Origin: Alteromonadaceae bacterium
GTDB taxonomy: Bacteria; Pseudomonadota; Gammaproteobacteria; Pseudomonadales; Oleiphilaceae
Direction of reading: 5' to 3'
NCBI GenBank assembly: GCA_013393545.1
Contig: JABXHG010000119.1
Coordinates: 1-36,052, forward strand
DNA: 36,052 nt
Shown here piece by piece: positions 8,626 to 17,271 of the stretch. Positions within the stretch are counted from its first letter, which is position 1, and the number at the start of each line of letters is the position of its first letter. The notes beneath the pieces were generated by a model, which ran no database searches, was not told the origin of the DNA, and saw nothing but the letters and a program-made list of their open reading frames with translations. A program made the position numbers and the translations under genes.

Positions 8626-9612
8626 TTACTGGTGCTGCAGCCAGCCTTGCTTCCGGGCTTTCTGATAAAGACTTCGCCCACACCAGTTCTGCTGCTGCCA
8701 GAAAAACCGGAAGCGCCAGGCGAGCCCTGGAATCCAGAAGCGTTCGGGCATTTCCAGTGAAGGCTCTCCGGGTGTCAACTCCAGGTCCGCGGTAATTACC
8801 CCGGGGCCTTCGTGGCGGTGGCGGCGAGCCAGCCGGTTGCCTGTGTTGTCGATAATCTGCGCCTCGCCCATCAGTTCTCCCTGGTACCGGGGAGAGGGCA
8901 GGCCGAAAGGTGCCATCGGGATGGTGCCTCCCAGTGATCCGCAATGTGCCGCGTGTAGGTTGGCAACACCAAGCATACGCGCAAACTGACCCGGTGCCTC
9001 CGCCATGTAGTCGGCATTCATGCTGGCCATGGTGTCGATAAAGCCTTTCAGAACTGACCAGTTGAATGGCGGCGACCACCAGTGGCTGCCGGTCATGGCA
9101 AAATCAATCTTGCCGTGCAAGCGTTCAAGGGTGCGGGTGCGAATGGTTTCCCAGCAAACGGCCGTGCCGACCCGGCCAAAGCAGGTCTGGTGTATGCCGT
9201 CATCGCGTCCGCCAGTGTAATAAGCATTCTCGATCATGGTGGGCTGGTCTTTGTCGTGCCGGATCACCTGGCCATCCGGTTGTACCAGGGTATAGCAGTT
9301 ATACACATCACCCTGCGGGCGGTGCTCCAGGTAGGAGCCGCCAATCAGGAGTTGATGATCCCTCGCGTACTCTTTCAGCAGGTCCAGTGCCGGGTTTTCC
9401 GGGGGCAGACTGGCGGCCCACAGCCTGGGATTCTCCACGACGGGCGTGGTGAAGAATTCTGGCACGGCAATCACTTTTGCCTTCTGGTGTATGGCTTCAT
9501 CCAGTAACTCTCTCACGTGGTGGAGGTTATACTGGATATCACCAACCCGGCCTTGCATCTGCAGGGCTGCCACGCGAGTCAGTTCTGGGGTTTCCTTTGT
9601 TGCACCCGACAC
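8626..9612 (-). CDS. Carbon-nitrogen hydrolase (nitrilase superfamily)
   Basis: Cytoplasmic amidase or nitrilase-superfamily enzyme, 328 residues. The catalytic Glu-Lys-Cys triad is visible: E52 in VPEFF, K121 in RHDKDQPT and C153 in TAVCWET. The segment after the Cys has TGSHWWSPP, unlike the common branches, so the substrate class (amide, nitrile or carbamoyl compound) is not assignable. Translation starts at GTG (bases 9612-9610) with GGAGAC six bases upstream; no in-frame ATG precedes the conserved AALQMQ strand. The tetR operon lies 201 bases downstream on the same strand. It is divergent from the YeiH-type exporter gene across a shared 246-base control region. Confidence 0.88.
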   Translation of the reverse strand: MSGATKETPELTRVAALQMQGRVGDIQYNLHHVRELLDEAIHQKAKVIAVPEFFTTPVVENPRLWAASLPPENPALDLLKEYARDHQLLIGGSYLEHRPQGDVYNCYTLVQPDGQVIRHDKDQPTMIENAYYTGGRDDGIHQTCFGRVGTAVCWETIRTRTLERLHGKIDFAMTGSHWWSPPFNWSVLKGFIDTMASMNADYMAEAPGQFARMLGVANLHAAHCGSLGGTIPMAPFGLPSPRYQGELMGEAQIIDNTGNRLARRHRHEGPGVITADLELTPGEPSLEMPERFWIPGLAWRFRFFWQQQNWCGRSLYQKARKQGWLQHQ

Positions 9613-9858
9613 TCTGTCTCCAGTTGTATGGCTGATGGTGGAGGTTCTGGTCTATCGCCTTCTGGTCGCAAGGTTGGGGGCAGCCTATCACGCTTGTTCA
9701 CAGTTCACCGTGGCATTGTAGGTCAATGCGAGGCCTGCTCCGGGATGGTCAGAGTCATGCCGGATTATATCGATAGAATCGATTAAATAAACGCAAAATA
9801 CCCTTTTTTTAGATATCTCTGAAAACTATAGAATATCCATATATTCAAAAGTTCGGAG
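9613..9858. promoter_or_regulatory. Divergent intergenic control region with inverted repeats
   Basis: An AT-rich stretch between the nitrilase gene and the YeiH-type gene holds three small symmetric elements. These are ATCGAT-aga-ATCGAT at 9769-9783, the palindrome AGATATCT at 9811-9818, and GAATAT-ccat-ATATTC at 9831-9846. The last sits just upstream of the exporter ribosome site and overlaps a TATAGA hexamer (9827-9832) that could be a -10 element. No regulator gene is adjacent, although YeiH relatives are often next to a LysR-type gene. Confidence 0.4.
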
Positions 9859-10875
9859 ATGGAGATGTTTAGGGGATTGGCATTGTGTGCGTTTCTGACA
9901 CTGGCTGGCTATGGCATTGCCGCCTTGCCGCCAGTGCAGCAAACCGGCCTGGGGCCTCTGGTGTTTACCCTGTTGCTGGGGCTGCTGTTCGGTAATCTGG
10001 CCGCGGGTAAGCGGTTAAAGGGCGTGGCGCCGGGTCTGGGCTTTTCTGCCCGCTGGTTGCTGCGAGGCGGTATTGTCCTGTTCGGTTTCTCCCTCACGGT
10101 GCAGCAACTGATGGCCCTTGGGCCAAAAGTGGTGCTGCTGGATAGCTTGGTGGTAGTGACCATTACCACGGCAGGTTATTGGCTGGGTACCCGCTGGCTG
10201 AAACTGGACCGGGATACCGCCATTCTGACCAGCGCCGGCAGTGCTATTTGCGGGGCGGCGGCGGTACTGGCCACCGAAGGCACCATCCGGGCTCGGCCGG
10301 CGGCAACCTCTATGGCGGTGGCGACCGTAGTGTTGTTCGGAACGCTGGCCATGTTCGTGTACCCGGTTCTGTATCCGCTGATGGGCTGGGATGAAGGCCT
10401 GTACGGGGTCTATATCGGCTCTACCGTGCATGAAGTGGCACAGGTGATCGCTGCCGGTGGCGCGGTGGGCCAGGATGCCCTCACCAATGCGGTGATTGTG
10501 AAGCTGGTTCGGGTGATGCTCCTGGTGCCCTTCCTATTGGTCATCGGGCAAATCTGGAATCGCCACCGTGCCGCTCATGCGGAAGCTGCCGAAGATGCAG
10601 GAGAGGGCGCGCAGAAGCTGGTGATCCCCTGGTTTGCCTTTGGCTTCATGGCGGTTGTCGGGCTCAATAGTGTGCTTCATTTACCTGGCCAGATTCAGGG
10701 TGGGCTGGTGCTTGCAGGGCAGGTAGCCATGACTATGGCCATGGCAGCACTGGGTTTCCAGACCCGGATTGAAGCCCTTCGGAGCCTGGGGGTGAAGCCC
10801 TTTGTGCTGGCGTTGTGTCTGTTCATTACCTTGCTGGTGGGTGGTGCGGTGGTAACCCCGCTGATTCTGGGTTAG
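9859..10875 (+). CDS. YeiH/UPF0324-family membrane protein (putative sulfate exporter)
   Basis: Polytopic inner-membrane protein of 338 residues, matching the YeiH / conserved hypothetical 698 family. It has about ten hydrophobic helices and the family-typical segments ILTSAGSAICGAAAVLATEG (about residues 129-148) and GSTVHEVAQVIAAGGAVG (about 192-209). Some members have been tied to export of sulfate or related anions released during taurine or sulfolactate catabolism; that role is only a family guess here. The start is at 9859 or at the ATG six bases later, both near GGAG. Unlike E. coli yeiH, no LysR-type gene is adjacent. Confidence 0.85.
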   Translation: MEMFRGLALCAFLTLAGYGIAALPPVQQTGLGPLVFTLLLGLLFGNLAAGKRLKGVAPGLGFSARWLLRGGIVLFGFSLTVQQLMALGPKVVLLDSLVVVTITTAGYWLGTRWLKLDRDTAILTSAGSAICGAAAVLATEGTIRARPAATSMAVATVVLFGTLAMFVYPVLYPLMGWDEGLYGVYIGSTVHEVAQVIAAGGAVGQDALTNAVIVKLVRVMLLVPFLLVIGQIWNRHRAAHAEAAEDAGEGAQKLVIPWFAFGFMAVVGLNSVLHLPGQIQGGLVLAGQVAMTMAMAALGFQTRIEALRSLGVKPFVLALCLFITLLVGGAVVTPLILG

Positions 10876-10955
10876 CGGTTGCCGGTCGGCGCTTTTGAAA
10901 AGCTGTGTTTCAAGGCGTAGTGTCAGAGAAGTGAACTTGCTATCAGGAGCTGCTT

Positions 10956-11318
10956 ATGGACATTCGCCTGAAACGCGCCTACGACACCGCTGCCCGCTCC
11001 GACGGCCCGCGAGTATTGGTTGATCGTATCTGGCCCCGGGGAGTCTCTAAAGAAGATGCCGACATTGCCCATTGGCTGAAAGGACTGGCCCCGTCTACCC
11101 AACTGCGCAAATGGTTTGGCCACGAGCCGGGCAAGTGGCCGGAGTTCCGCGAGCGCTATCTGAAGGAACTCAAAGCCGACGAGGCCGAGGAAGACCTGAG
11201 TACACTCCGGCAGTTGCTTGATGACCACCAGCGGATAACGCTGGTATTTGCCGCGAAGGATACCGAACACAACAATGCCGTGGCCCTTCGGAGCTATATC
11301 CTGAACGGGCAGCTCTGA
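10956..11318 (+). CDS. DUF488 family protein (YeaO-like)
   Basis: Small soluble protein of 120 residues of the DUF488/YeaO family. The hallmarks are the opening IRLKRAYD, then RVLVDRIWPRGVSKEDADI (about residues 24-42) and the WFGHEPGKW region (about 58-66). The biochemical function of the family is unknown. A good ribosome site (AGGAG, about eight bases upstream) supports the ATG. The gene stands alone, 80 bases after the YeiH-type gene; I see no clear terminator between them, so read-through is possible. Confidence 0.88.
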   Translation: MDIRLKRAYDTAARSDGPRVLVDRIWPRGVSKEDADIAHWLKGLAPSTQLRKWFGHEPGKWPEFRERYLKELKADEAEEDLSTLRQLLDDHQRITLVFAAKDTEHNNAVALRSYILNGQL

Positions 11319-11426
11319 AGGCATTTCCTGTCCCGGGCATTGACCGTTTCCCTGTAACAAATCCTTACTGCTTTGCCCATAAACATGTATACAATATGAA
11401 TGAAATTGAAAGGCTGGAGCATTGGT

Positions 11427-12524
11427 ATGGGTTTTTGGTCATCCATCAAGCGCGCGAAGGTGCTGGAAGCGGAGCTGTCGGAACTGAACAAGGCATTTGC
11501 CGAAGTCACTGAGCGAAACGGCGAGCTGGAGGCGGAGTTGGAGCAGGAGCGCCGGGCCCTGACGAAAACACGGGCAGAGCTTCAGCTCGGGCATCGATTG
11601 ATGGGCGGTCTCGGTCAGTTCGGTTCCTCATTGACCGAACTCAAGGGGTCTTTCAGCGATTTGTCGCACTTGCTTGGCTCCCGTCGCAGCGAGGCCCTGA
11701 AGACCCGTGATGAATCCGGTCAGGTGCGGGATGGCATGGCAACGCTGGTTCAGCGTCTGGATGGTGCCCGTGAGAGGGCTGTGAGTTCAGCCGGACAGAT
11801 GGAAGCACTGGAGGCAGAAACCGGGAGTATCACGTCACTGGTGGATGTCATTGATGGTGTGTCTGACCAGACCTCATTGCTTGCCCTGAACGCCAGTATT
11901 GAAGCGGCGAGGGCCGGCGAGCATGGTCGGGGGTTCAGCGTGGTGGCAACGGAGGTTCGTAACCTTGCGTTCAGGGCCGGCGAGGCCACCCGTGAGATCG
12001 ATGAAGCCATCAACCGGATCCGCAGCCAGACCTCTGAGGTCTCCGGTGCCAGCAAGTCGAGCAGCGAAGAGATGCAAGCGCTTGCTGAAGAAGCCGGAGT
12101 CGCCCGGGACCGTTTGATGTCGCTGATTGGTCTTGCCGACAATTCGTCCACGGCCCTGGGTAACGCCGCCCTTCTGGCGGAAATTGAACTGGCGAATCTG
12201 GAAGAGCTCGAGATCAAGCTTACCGTGTATCAGATCCTGGCTGGTCTGTCAGACCGCAGTGCAGACAGCCTGCCAGCGGAGACCGAGTGCCGGCTTGGCC
12301 AGTGGTATTATCAGGGTGACGGAAATGAACACTACGCCGGGCGAATGGACTTCAAGGCGATAGAGGAGCCGCATCGGCTGGTGCACATGTACGCCGTCGA
12401 AGCCGTGCAGGCACACCAGGACAACCGGCCCGAAGACGCCCTGAGAGCGTTGGAAGCCATGGAAGCCAATAATCTGGATGTGATGAGCCGATTGAGAAAG
12501 CTGGTTTCTGCGGAATCGTCGTAA
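11427..12524 (+). CDS. Soluble chemoreceptor with C-terminal CZB domain
   Basis: Cytoplasmic methyl-accepting chemotaxis-type protein, 365 residues from the chosen ATG, with no membrane helix. Order: N-terminal coiled coil (about 8-55); MCP signalling hairpin with [20 protein letters not shown] at about 145-164 and [15 protein letters not shown] at 167-181; then a chemoreceptor zinc-binding (CZB) domain at about 253-335. The CZB ligands C288 (CRLGQWYY), H316 and H320 are present. The usual first His, four residues before a conserved Lys, is Glu (E260). I chose the ATG at 11427 because GGAG sits seven bases upstream; the ATG at 11400 has no ribosome site. CZB receptors such as TlpD respond to zinc or oxidants; the signal here is unknown. 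Confidence 0.9.
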   Translation: MGFWSSIKRAKVLEAELSELNKAFAEVTERNGELEAELEQERRALTKTRAELQLGHRLMGGLGQFGSSLTELKGSFSDLSHLLGSRRSEALKTRDESGQVRDGMATLVQRLDGARERAVSSAGQMEALEAETGSITSLVDVIDGVSDQTSLLALNASIEAARAGEHGRGFSVVATEVRNLAFRAGEATREIDEAINRIRSQTSEVSGASKSSSEEMQALAEEAGVARDRLMSLIGLADNSSTALGNAALLAEIELANLEELEIKLTVYQILAGLSDRSADSLPAETECRLGQWYYQGDGNEHYAGRMDFKAIEEPHRLVHMYAVEAVQAHQDNRPEDALRALEAMEANNLDVMSRLRKLVSAESS

Positions 12525-12536
12525 GGGGAGCACCCA

Positions 12537-13682
12537 TCATTTCCGGCGCTGTTGGCTGTGGCGAAAGAGCAAGACCAGTTGCGTCGCACACAGTCCGTAA
12601 GCCGCCGACCAGCACGTGGCTGAGAGCCAGAGTGTTTCAGGATGCGCGAAAGGTGTGGTGCCAGCCTGCAGGCGCGCCAGTGCCGCCACCAGGATCAGGC
12701 CGGCAATGCCGAGCACGTGCCAGGTGGGAGGGAAGCTTCGCCTGGCACGCTGCCAGGCCAGGCGCAGCATGACGCTGATGGACAGCGTGCCGAGAGCACC
12801 GATGGTGATGACATGCAGCGCTGGAAGCGGGTTCCTGTCCTGCCACAGGTGCATGCCGGTCAGGCCTGCTCCCGCGGCAAGCCAGAGGTATCCGGTTGCC
12901 AGTACCAGCAAATCCGGCCGGTGGGCGCAGTGCCACAGTTTCCAGCGCAGAGTGCGGGCCACTATCAGAGCGGACGCCAGCAGCAGAAGGGGAGTCGTCA
13001 CCCGGTCGGGCATTGGTACCATGGTTAAAATCATGGCCAATGGCAGAATGACCAGCAGCGCACCCTCAATGCGTGGTTGCACCCGCGCTTCCAGATTGAT
13101 GCCTTGTTTTTCCAGGGTGCCCGCCACTGCCGGGGCAATGATTCTGCCTCCCATAAACGTCATCAGCAGTAACAGGCCAATAATGGCAACCACCATAATC
13201 TGGCGTGTATCCGGCGCGGTAAAGGCGGAGCTGGCCCGGGCGTAAGCCGTCAACCCGAACACCACGGATAACAGGCAAAGAACCAGGATCAGCGGGCCGG
13301 CGATTTTGTTGCGCCACTTTTTGGCGGCCTGAAACCTGGGAACGACGTATCGCGCAAGCAAAAGGGCGAAGGCCGGGCTCAATAGCTGAGAGGCCAGGTT
13401 ATCCGGGGCCAGCAGCCAGCTCAGGCGGGCAAGCAGCCAGAGCAGGAACAGGGGCGCAAGAATACGCCAGGGCTGGGGACCCAGGGTATACCCCGCGATA
13501 AGGGCGAGGGCAAAGCCGAAAATCAGCTCATGGCCATGGCCGGCGCTCAGAAGCCCGGGAGGCCAGCCGGAACCTGACAGTACCGCATGAATGGAAAGCG
13601 GCACAGCCAGAGCGGCCCACACCGACGCGGCAGGGAAAAACAGCCAGAATGCGTGAAACGGTTTGGTCTTGCCGGACGCCAT
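12537..13682 (-). CDS. nnrS: NnrS-like membrane protein (divergent)
   Basis: Polytopic inner-membrane protein, 381 residues from the ATG at 13682, or 386 from an upstream TTG; neither has a clear ribosome site. It resembles NnrS, a heme- and copper-containing protein linked to NO stress during denitrification. Visible family segments are GHGHELIFGFALALIAGYTL (about 48-67) and LHVITIGALGTLSISVMLR (about 300). About twelve hydrophobic helices are present. The motif LGHTGR, which usually follows the MxR segment in NnrS, is replaced by LAWQRARR, so metal binding may differ. It is divergent from the DUF2892 gene and lies beside ubiT and narXL, a context that supports a role under NO or nitrate respiration. 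Confidence 0.75.
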   Translation of the reverse strand: MASGKTKPFHAFWLFFPAASVWAALAVPLSIHAVLSGSGWPPGLLSAGHGHELIFGFALALIAGYTLGPQPWRILAPLFLLWLLARLSWLLAPDNLASQLLSPAFALLLARYVVPRFQAAKKWRNKIAGPLILVLCLLSVVFGLTAYARASSAFTAPDTRQIMVVAIIGLLLLMTFMGGRIIAPAVAGTLEKQGINLEARVQPRIEGALLVILPLAMILTMVPMPDRVTTPLLLLASALIVARTLRWKLWHCAHRPDLLVLATGYLWLAAGAGLTGMHLWQDRNPLPALHVITIGALGTLSISVMLRLAWQRARRSFPPTWHVLGIAGLILVAALARLQAGTTPFAHPETLWLSATCWSAAYGLCATQLVLLFRHSQQRRK

Positions 13683-13738
13683 TGTGTGTATAATCAAATA
13701 AGATGATGATATAAGGATATTTCAAAAGGAGATGTGGT

Positions 13739-13942
13739 ATGACCGTCAACGAAGGCCTTCGCCTGATGGCCGGCGTGTTTACGCTGATTTCCATCCTGCT
13801 GGCCCACTATGTGAGCCCCTACTGGCTTTTGTTCACCGGCTTTATTGCCCTGAATCTGATCCAGTCTGCCTTCACCAAATGGTGTCCGGCGATGGTGATC
13901 CTGAAAAAGATGGGGTTCAAAGAGGAGCGGCCGGTTAGCTGA
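13739..13942 (+). CDS. DUF2892 (YgaP-type) small membrane protein
   Basis: A 67-residue protein with two membrane helices (about residues 8-24 and 26-44). Its family signature is ALNLIQSAFTKWCPAMVILKKMG at about 39-61 (core: QSAFTKWCPA). The same domain forms the membrane tail of YgaP rhodanese proteins, but here it stands alone without a rhodanese part. Its role is unknown. GGAG six to nine bases upstream supports the ATG. It is divergent from the NnrS-like gene over about 56 bases and convergent with ubiT, ending seven bases from it. Confidence 0.85.
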   Translation: MTVNEGLRLMAGVFTLISILLAHYVSPYWLLFTGFIALNLIQSAFTKWCPAMVILKKMGFKEERPVS

Positions 13943-13949
13943 GCCCCTG

Positions 13950-14471
13950 TTAGCCGGCGTGGAACAGTAGTTGTTTCAGGCTGATATCCCACTCCAGGCT
14001 GTCCAGCAGGTTTTTCAGGGCCAGGCCCAGTTCGGTGTCGCCTTCAATGACCAGGCGGCGCTGGAAAAACAGCTGGTCCGGGTCCTGTTTGCGTTCGGCC
14101 AGGGTCTTGAAAGCCGCCAGTGAGCCCCGGATAGTGGCTTCGCCGGGGCCTGTCAGCACGCGCAGCCTGTTGTTCTGAAAACCCAGGGTCAGGCCGGGGT
14201 GACCACCGGTGACTTCCAGGCGAATGCGGCGGTCTTCGAAGTCATCAAAATCGCCGTCGGCAATGGCTTCCTGAAAGAGCCGGTTCAGGGACGGCTCTAC
14301 GGCCCGGCGTTTGATGGCCAGTGGCAGGCGCCGGTCGATGCCGCCCAGCAATGGCAGGGGCGAGGGCAGGTACTCGCCGAGCAGGGCAATGGACTGATCA
14401 AGCAGGCCGCCGGATGAAGGGGTGGACAACTCGGGCATACGGGGCAGTGTGCGGGGCAAAGACAGCGGCAT
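13950..14471 (-). CDS. ubiT: UbiT, SCP2-domain accessory factor for O2-independent ubiquinone synthesis
   Basis: Sterol-carrier-like (SCP2) protein needed with UbiU and UbiV for anaerobic ubiquinone synthesis, probably binding the hydrophobic intermediates. The protein has 173 residues. The SCP2 fold region runs from about residue 50 to 160, with RRIRLEVTGGHPGLTLGF and ATIRGSLAAFKTLAERKQDP as typical strands and helix. The ATG at 14471 was chosen over an in-frame start 54 bases upstream because GGAG lies seven bases before it and MPLSLPRTLP begins the conserved part. It is separated from ubiUV by about 10.6 kb but has its own FNR/ANR-type box. It lies immediately downstream of narXL on the same strand. 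Confidence 0.9.
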   Translation of the reverse strand: MPLSLPRTLPRMPELSTPSSGGLLDQSIALLGEYLPSPLPLLGGIDRRLPLAIKRRAVEPSLNRLFQEAIADGDFDDFEDRRIRLEVTGGHPGLTLGFQNNRLRVLTGPGEATIRGSLAAFKTLAERKQDPDQLFFQRRLVIEGDTELGLALKNLLDSLEWDISLKQLLFHAG

Positions 14472-14501
14472 GGCAATCTCCGGACATGAGGTGTTGGGTC
14501 C

Positions 14502-14507
14502 AGAGTA
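14502..14507 (-). promoter_or_regulatory. Candidate -10 hexamer for ubiT
   Basis: On the minus strand this reads TACTCT, three of six matches to TATAAT. It begins exactly 22 bases after the FNR/ANR-type box, the same geometry as at ubiUV. Confidence 0.4.
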
Positions 14508-14529
14508 TCGAAAGTTGGCGGCCACCGGG

Positions 14530-14543
14530 TTGATATAACTCAG
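14530..14543 (-). promoter_or_regulatory. FNR/ANR-type box upstream of ubiT
   Basis: On the minus strand CTGAG-TTAT-ATCAA, eight of ten matches to TTGAT-N4-ATCAA, with one perfect half-site. With the hexamer at 14502-14507 it has class II activator spacing. The predicted transcript starts about 24 bases before the ubiT ATG. Confidence 0.55.
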
Positions 14544-14560
14544 TTGCCGCCATGCTGCCC

Positions 14561-15220
14561 TCAGGCCCGGTGAAAGCCTTCCTCCACCGCCCAGACAGCC
14601 ACTTCTACCCGGGAGCGCAGGTTCAGTTTCTTCAGCAGGTGTTTGACGTGCACTTTCACGGTGCCATCGCTGATGTCGAGTTTGCGGCCGATCATCTTGT
14701 TCGACAGACCCTCGGCAATCAGTCGAAGAATGTCCTTCTCCCGCGGGGTCAGGCTGTCGAAATCCGGGCGTGAGGCCTGCCGGGGTTTGTTGGAGCGAAG
14801 GGCTTCGGCCAGCAGGGTTGTCAGGCGGTCACTGATCACCATTTTGCCTGTGGCGGCCTGGTGCAGTTGGGCGATCATGTCTTCCGGCTCCATGTCCTTG
14901 AGCAGGTAGCCGTCGGCACCGGCGCGTAGGACAGCAACTACGTCTTCTTCCTGGTCCGAGACGGTGAACATGACGATGCGCGAGCTGATGTTGCGTTCGC
15001 GCAGGGCCCGAAGTGCCTGGATGCCATCCATTTCAGGCATGTTCAGGTCCATTAGGATCAGGTCGGGTTCCAGCTCCTCGGCCATCCGGATGCCATCGGC
15101 GGCATTGCTGGCTTCGCCGGCAATCATCATGTCATCTTCCATGTTCACCAGTTGTTTGATGCCCTGGCGCAACATCGGGTGGTCATCAATCAACAGGATA
15201 GTAGCGGGTGTTTCTGCCAT
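14561..15220 (-). CDS. narL: NarL-type nitrate/nitrite response regulator
   Basis: Response regulator of 219 residues in the NarL/FixJ group. The receiver domain (residues 8-125) has acidic pair D12/D13, phosphorylated Asp D58 in [11 protein letters not shown], and K108 in YLLKDMEP. A LuxR-type helix-turn-helix follows at about 150-215 ([20 protein letters not shown]). The text [10 protein letters not shown] and [27 protein letters not shown] is very close to classical NarL. It follows narX by 26 bases, so the pair is one operon. Phospho-NarL normally activates nitrate reductase genes and represses alternatives; its targets (narGHJI, true narK) are not in this window. Confidence 0.94.
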   Translation of the reverse strand: MAETPATILLIDDHPMLRQGIKQLVNMEDDMMIAGEASNAADGIRMAEELEPDLILMDLNMPEMDGIQALRALRERNISSRIVMFTVSDQEEDVVAVLRAGADGYLLKDMEPEDMIAQLHQAATGKMVISDRLTTLLAEALRSNKPRQASRPDFDSLTPREKDILRLIAEGLSNKMIGRKLDISDGTVKVHVKHLLKKLNLRSRVEVAVWAVEEGFHRA

Positions 15221-15246
15221 GTGGTCTCTCTTCGGTGTTGCTGGCG

Positions 15247-17100
15247 CTAAGCGGTGGTTGTGTCGGTGGAAATCAGGTTCCGGCTCTTGGGAACGAAGGA
15301 TAGCGTGACTGCCACGCCGCCTTCATCCCGGTTTTGTACTTGTACCTGACCGCCGAGGGTTCGGGCCCGGTCCTGCATGATCACCATGCCATAGTGGTTC
15401 ACCGGTTGCCCGGTGCCTGGCAGCCCTTTGCCATCGTCCTGTATCCGTACTTTCACGGCGGGGGTTTCAAACAGAACGGCCACGCTGATTTCATTGGCTT
15501 CGGCGTGTTTGACCGCATTGGCCAGGGCCTCGCGGATGATCTGCAGGGTGTGAATTTCTTCGTTGGGCGACAGGGTCTGTGGCGGCAGGTTATAGTCCAG
15601 CGCCACCGGTTGACCGAGTCTTTCGGAAAATTCGTCAATGGTTTTGCGCAGGGCGGTGAGCAGGTCCGGCGTGTCCAGCTTCAGCCGGAACGTGGCCAGC
15701 AGCTCCCGCAGTTGGCGGTAGGCGCTGTTCAGGCCGGTACTGAGCTCATCGAGAATATCGTCGTGCATGGCTTTCTGGTCGCCTTCAATGTTCAGGCGGC
15801 GCATGCGGGCCACCTGCATTTTCAGGTAGGAAAGCGACTGTGCCAGGGAGTCGTGCAGTTCACGGGCAATCACCGTGCGTTCTTCGGCCAGGGTTTGTTG
15901 CTGCTCTTCGGTGATCTGCTTTTCCAGGTAAATGGCGGTGGCCAACTGGTCGCTCAGGGTTTCCAGCAGGCGGCGGGCGGTGGCCGGTAAACCCTGTTCT
16001 GCGGGATACCAGACTTCCAGGGTACCGAGAATATGGCCCGGCGTGCGTATGGGTAATAGTAGTCGGCGCCCATCATTGTCAGGCAGGGGCAGTTCGTCCA
16101 GCTGCTCGGGAGTGACCAGACAGGCCGTGCAGTGATGATCCCGGCAGTAAAAGGGTCGCTCATCGGTTGCCGTGGTAACCGCTTCAACCGGTTGCTCCGA
16201 CTCCTTGTCGTGCAGGTACAGGCGAATGGGGCCAATGCCCAGCAGGCGTTCAAGTTCCTGCAGCATGGGGATGGACCCACCACACAAATCATGGTTGGCA
16301 AACAGATTGCGGCTGGCGGAGTGCATCACCTGCAGCGCGGCGTGGCTCACTTCCAGTTCTTCGGTTTTTTCCCGAGCCTGGCTTTCCAGTTGTTGATAGG
16401 TTTGCGCCAGCTGGTCGGTCATCTGGTCAAAGGCGTTTCCCAATTGCGCCAGTTCGTCGCGCCCCTTGAGTTTTGCCTTGTGTGAGAAGTCCTTTTCGCC
16501 CACGGCGCCGGCGATGTGTACCAGCTTGCGCAGGGGTTTGATCACCCGGTTACGGAGATCGACAAACAGGGCGCTAACGATCAGTACCGAGAACACCATG
16601 CTGCTGATCTGGATCAGGTGCAGCAGGTCAATGCGTGCCTCTGTGCGGTGTTCGAGCATGGTGACGAGTGAGTTCACTTCACCGATGTAGTGCTCGGCTG
16701 CAGCCATCATTTCACGGGTCACCGGGGTGCCGGCCTGGTGGAATTCGATGGCTGGTTTCAGCAAGGATTGCCAGGTTTGCCGGACTTGCTGGTATTGACG
16801 GGCCAGAGGGTGGTCTTCGGTGCGAGGGATGGAGCCGGTGATCGCGTTGGACTCGAGTTTCCGGCCGTAATCCTGTATCAGCTTCCGGGCCTCATCATTG
16901 CCACGAGTTTCCGTGGCGGCCGAGTGCGCTACCAGCTCGAAGGCACCGAGGCGCAGGGCCCCCGCCTTGTTGATGGCCGTGGCGTTGCCCTCGATACTGG
17001 TGGAAACCGCAAGCGTGCTGGCCATGCCGACCAGCGCCGTCAACAGGATGGCGCCAATAACAACGGCAACGCGATTTACCAGTGGGTGTTTTGAGGTCAT
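15247..17100 (-). CDS. narX: NarX-type nitrate/nitrite sensor histidine kinase
   Basis: Inner-membrane sensor kinase of 617 residues. Membrane helices lie at about 12-33 and 163-182. The periplasmic P-box that binds nitrate, [20 protein letters not shown] (about 33-52), is intact. It is followed by a HAMP domain (about 183-235), a coiled signalling region with a cysteine cluster (C319, C324, C327 in [10 protein letters not shown]), and a HisKA_3 helix with H416 in [21 protein letters not shown] ATPase with DDGKGLPG ends the protein. Cysteine-containing central modules are typical of NarX. It is the first gene of narX-narL and divergent from the MFS gene. AGAGG upstream supports the ATG. Confidence 0.95.
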   Translation of the reverse strand: MTSKHPLVNRVAVVIGAILLTALVGMASTLAVSTSIEGNATAINKAGALRLGAFELVAHSAATETRGNDEARKLIQDYGRKLESNAITGSIPRTEDHPLARQYQQVRQTWQSLLKPAIEFHQAGTPVTREMMAAAEHYIGEVNSLVTMLEHRTEARIDLLHLIQISSMVFSVLIVSALFVDLRNRVIKPLRKLVHIAGAVGEKDFSHKAKLKGRDELAQLGNAFDQMTDQLAQTYQQLESQAREKTEELEVSHAALQVMHSASRNLFANHDLCGGSIPMLQELERLLGIGPIRLYLHDKESEQPVEAVTTATDERPFYCRDHHCTACLVTPEQLDELPLPDNDGRRLLLPIRTPGHILGTLEVWYPAEQGLPATARRLLETLSDQLATAIYLEKQITEEQQQTLAEERTVIARELHDSLAQSLSYLKMQVARMRRLNIEGDQKAMHDDILDELSTGLNSAYRQLRELLATFRLKLDTPDLLTALRKTIDEFSERLGQPVALDYNLPPQTLSPNEEIHTLQIIREALANAVKHAEANEISVAVLFETPAVKVRIQDDGKGLPGTGQPVNHYGMVIMQDRARTLGGQVQVQNRDEGGVAVTLSFVPKSRNLISTDTTTA

Positions 17101-17181
17101 AGCGCCTCTTTTGCGAACACGTGAACGGTGGATTTCCGGGCGCGCGGATTATGTCCGAAAACCTTCTGGCTTAATACCTCT

Positions 17182-17195
17182 TTCAGGATAGTCAA
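17182..17195. promoter_or_regulatory. Weak FNR-like site between narX and the MFS gene
   Basis: On the minus strand TTGAC-TATC-CTGAA, eight of ten to the degenerate FNR/ANR pattern. No convincing -10 hexamer lies at class II spacing on either side. A single NarL-heptamer match TACCTCT occurs at 17175-17181. Both could be chance. Confidence 0.2.
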
Positions 17196-17240
17196 TTACC
17201 CCCATGGTTGGTAACCCGTTATAGCTTTTGACCGGGATTG

Positions 17241-17256
17241 TTGTGACATCTGACAA
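17241..17256. promoter_or_regulatory. Short inverted repeat before the MFS gene
   Basis: TTGT-GACATCTG-ACAA, a dyad 15 bases upstream of the MFS start. It resembles a shortened Crp-type site (TGTGA and TGACA half-sites, but with four rather than six bases between). A Crp/Fnr gene follows downstream, so control by it is possible but unproven. Confidence 0.25.
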
Positions 17257-17271
17257 TGTTCGCTGGTTTTT

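Noticed and set aside
13684..13697. A possible FNR box at the NnrS-like start (minus strand TTGAT-TATA-CACAC)
   Set aside because: Only one half-site is good (seven of ten overall) and it abuts or overlaps the start codon, where activation is not expected.
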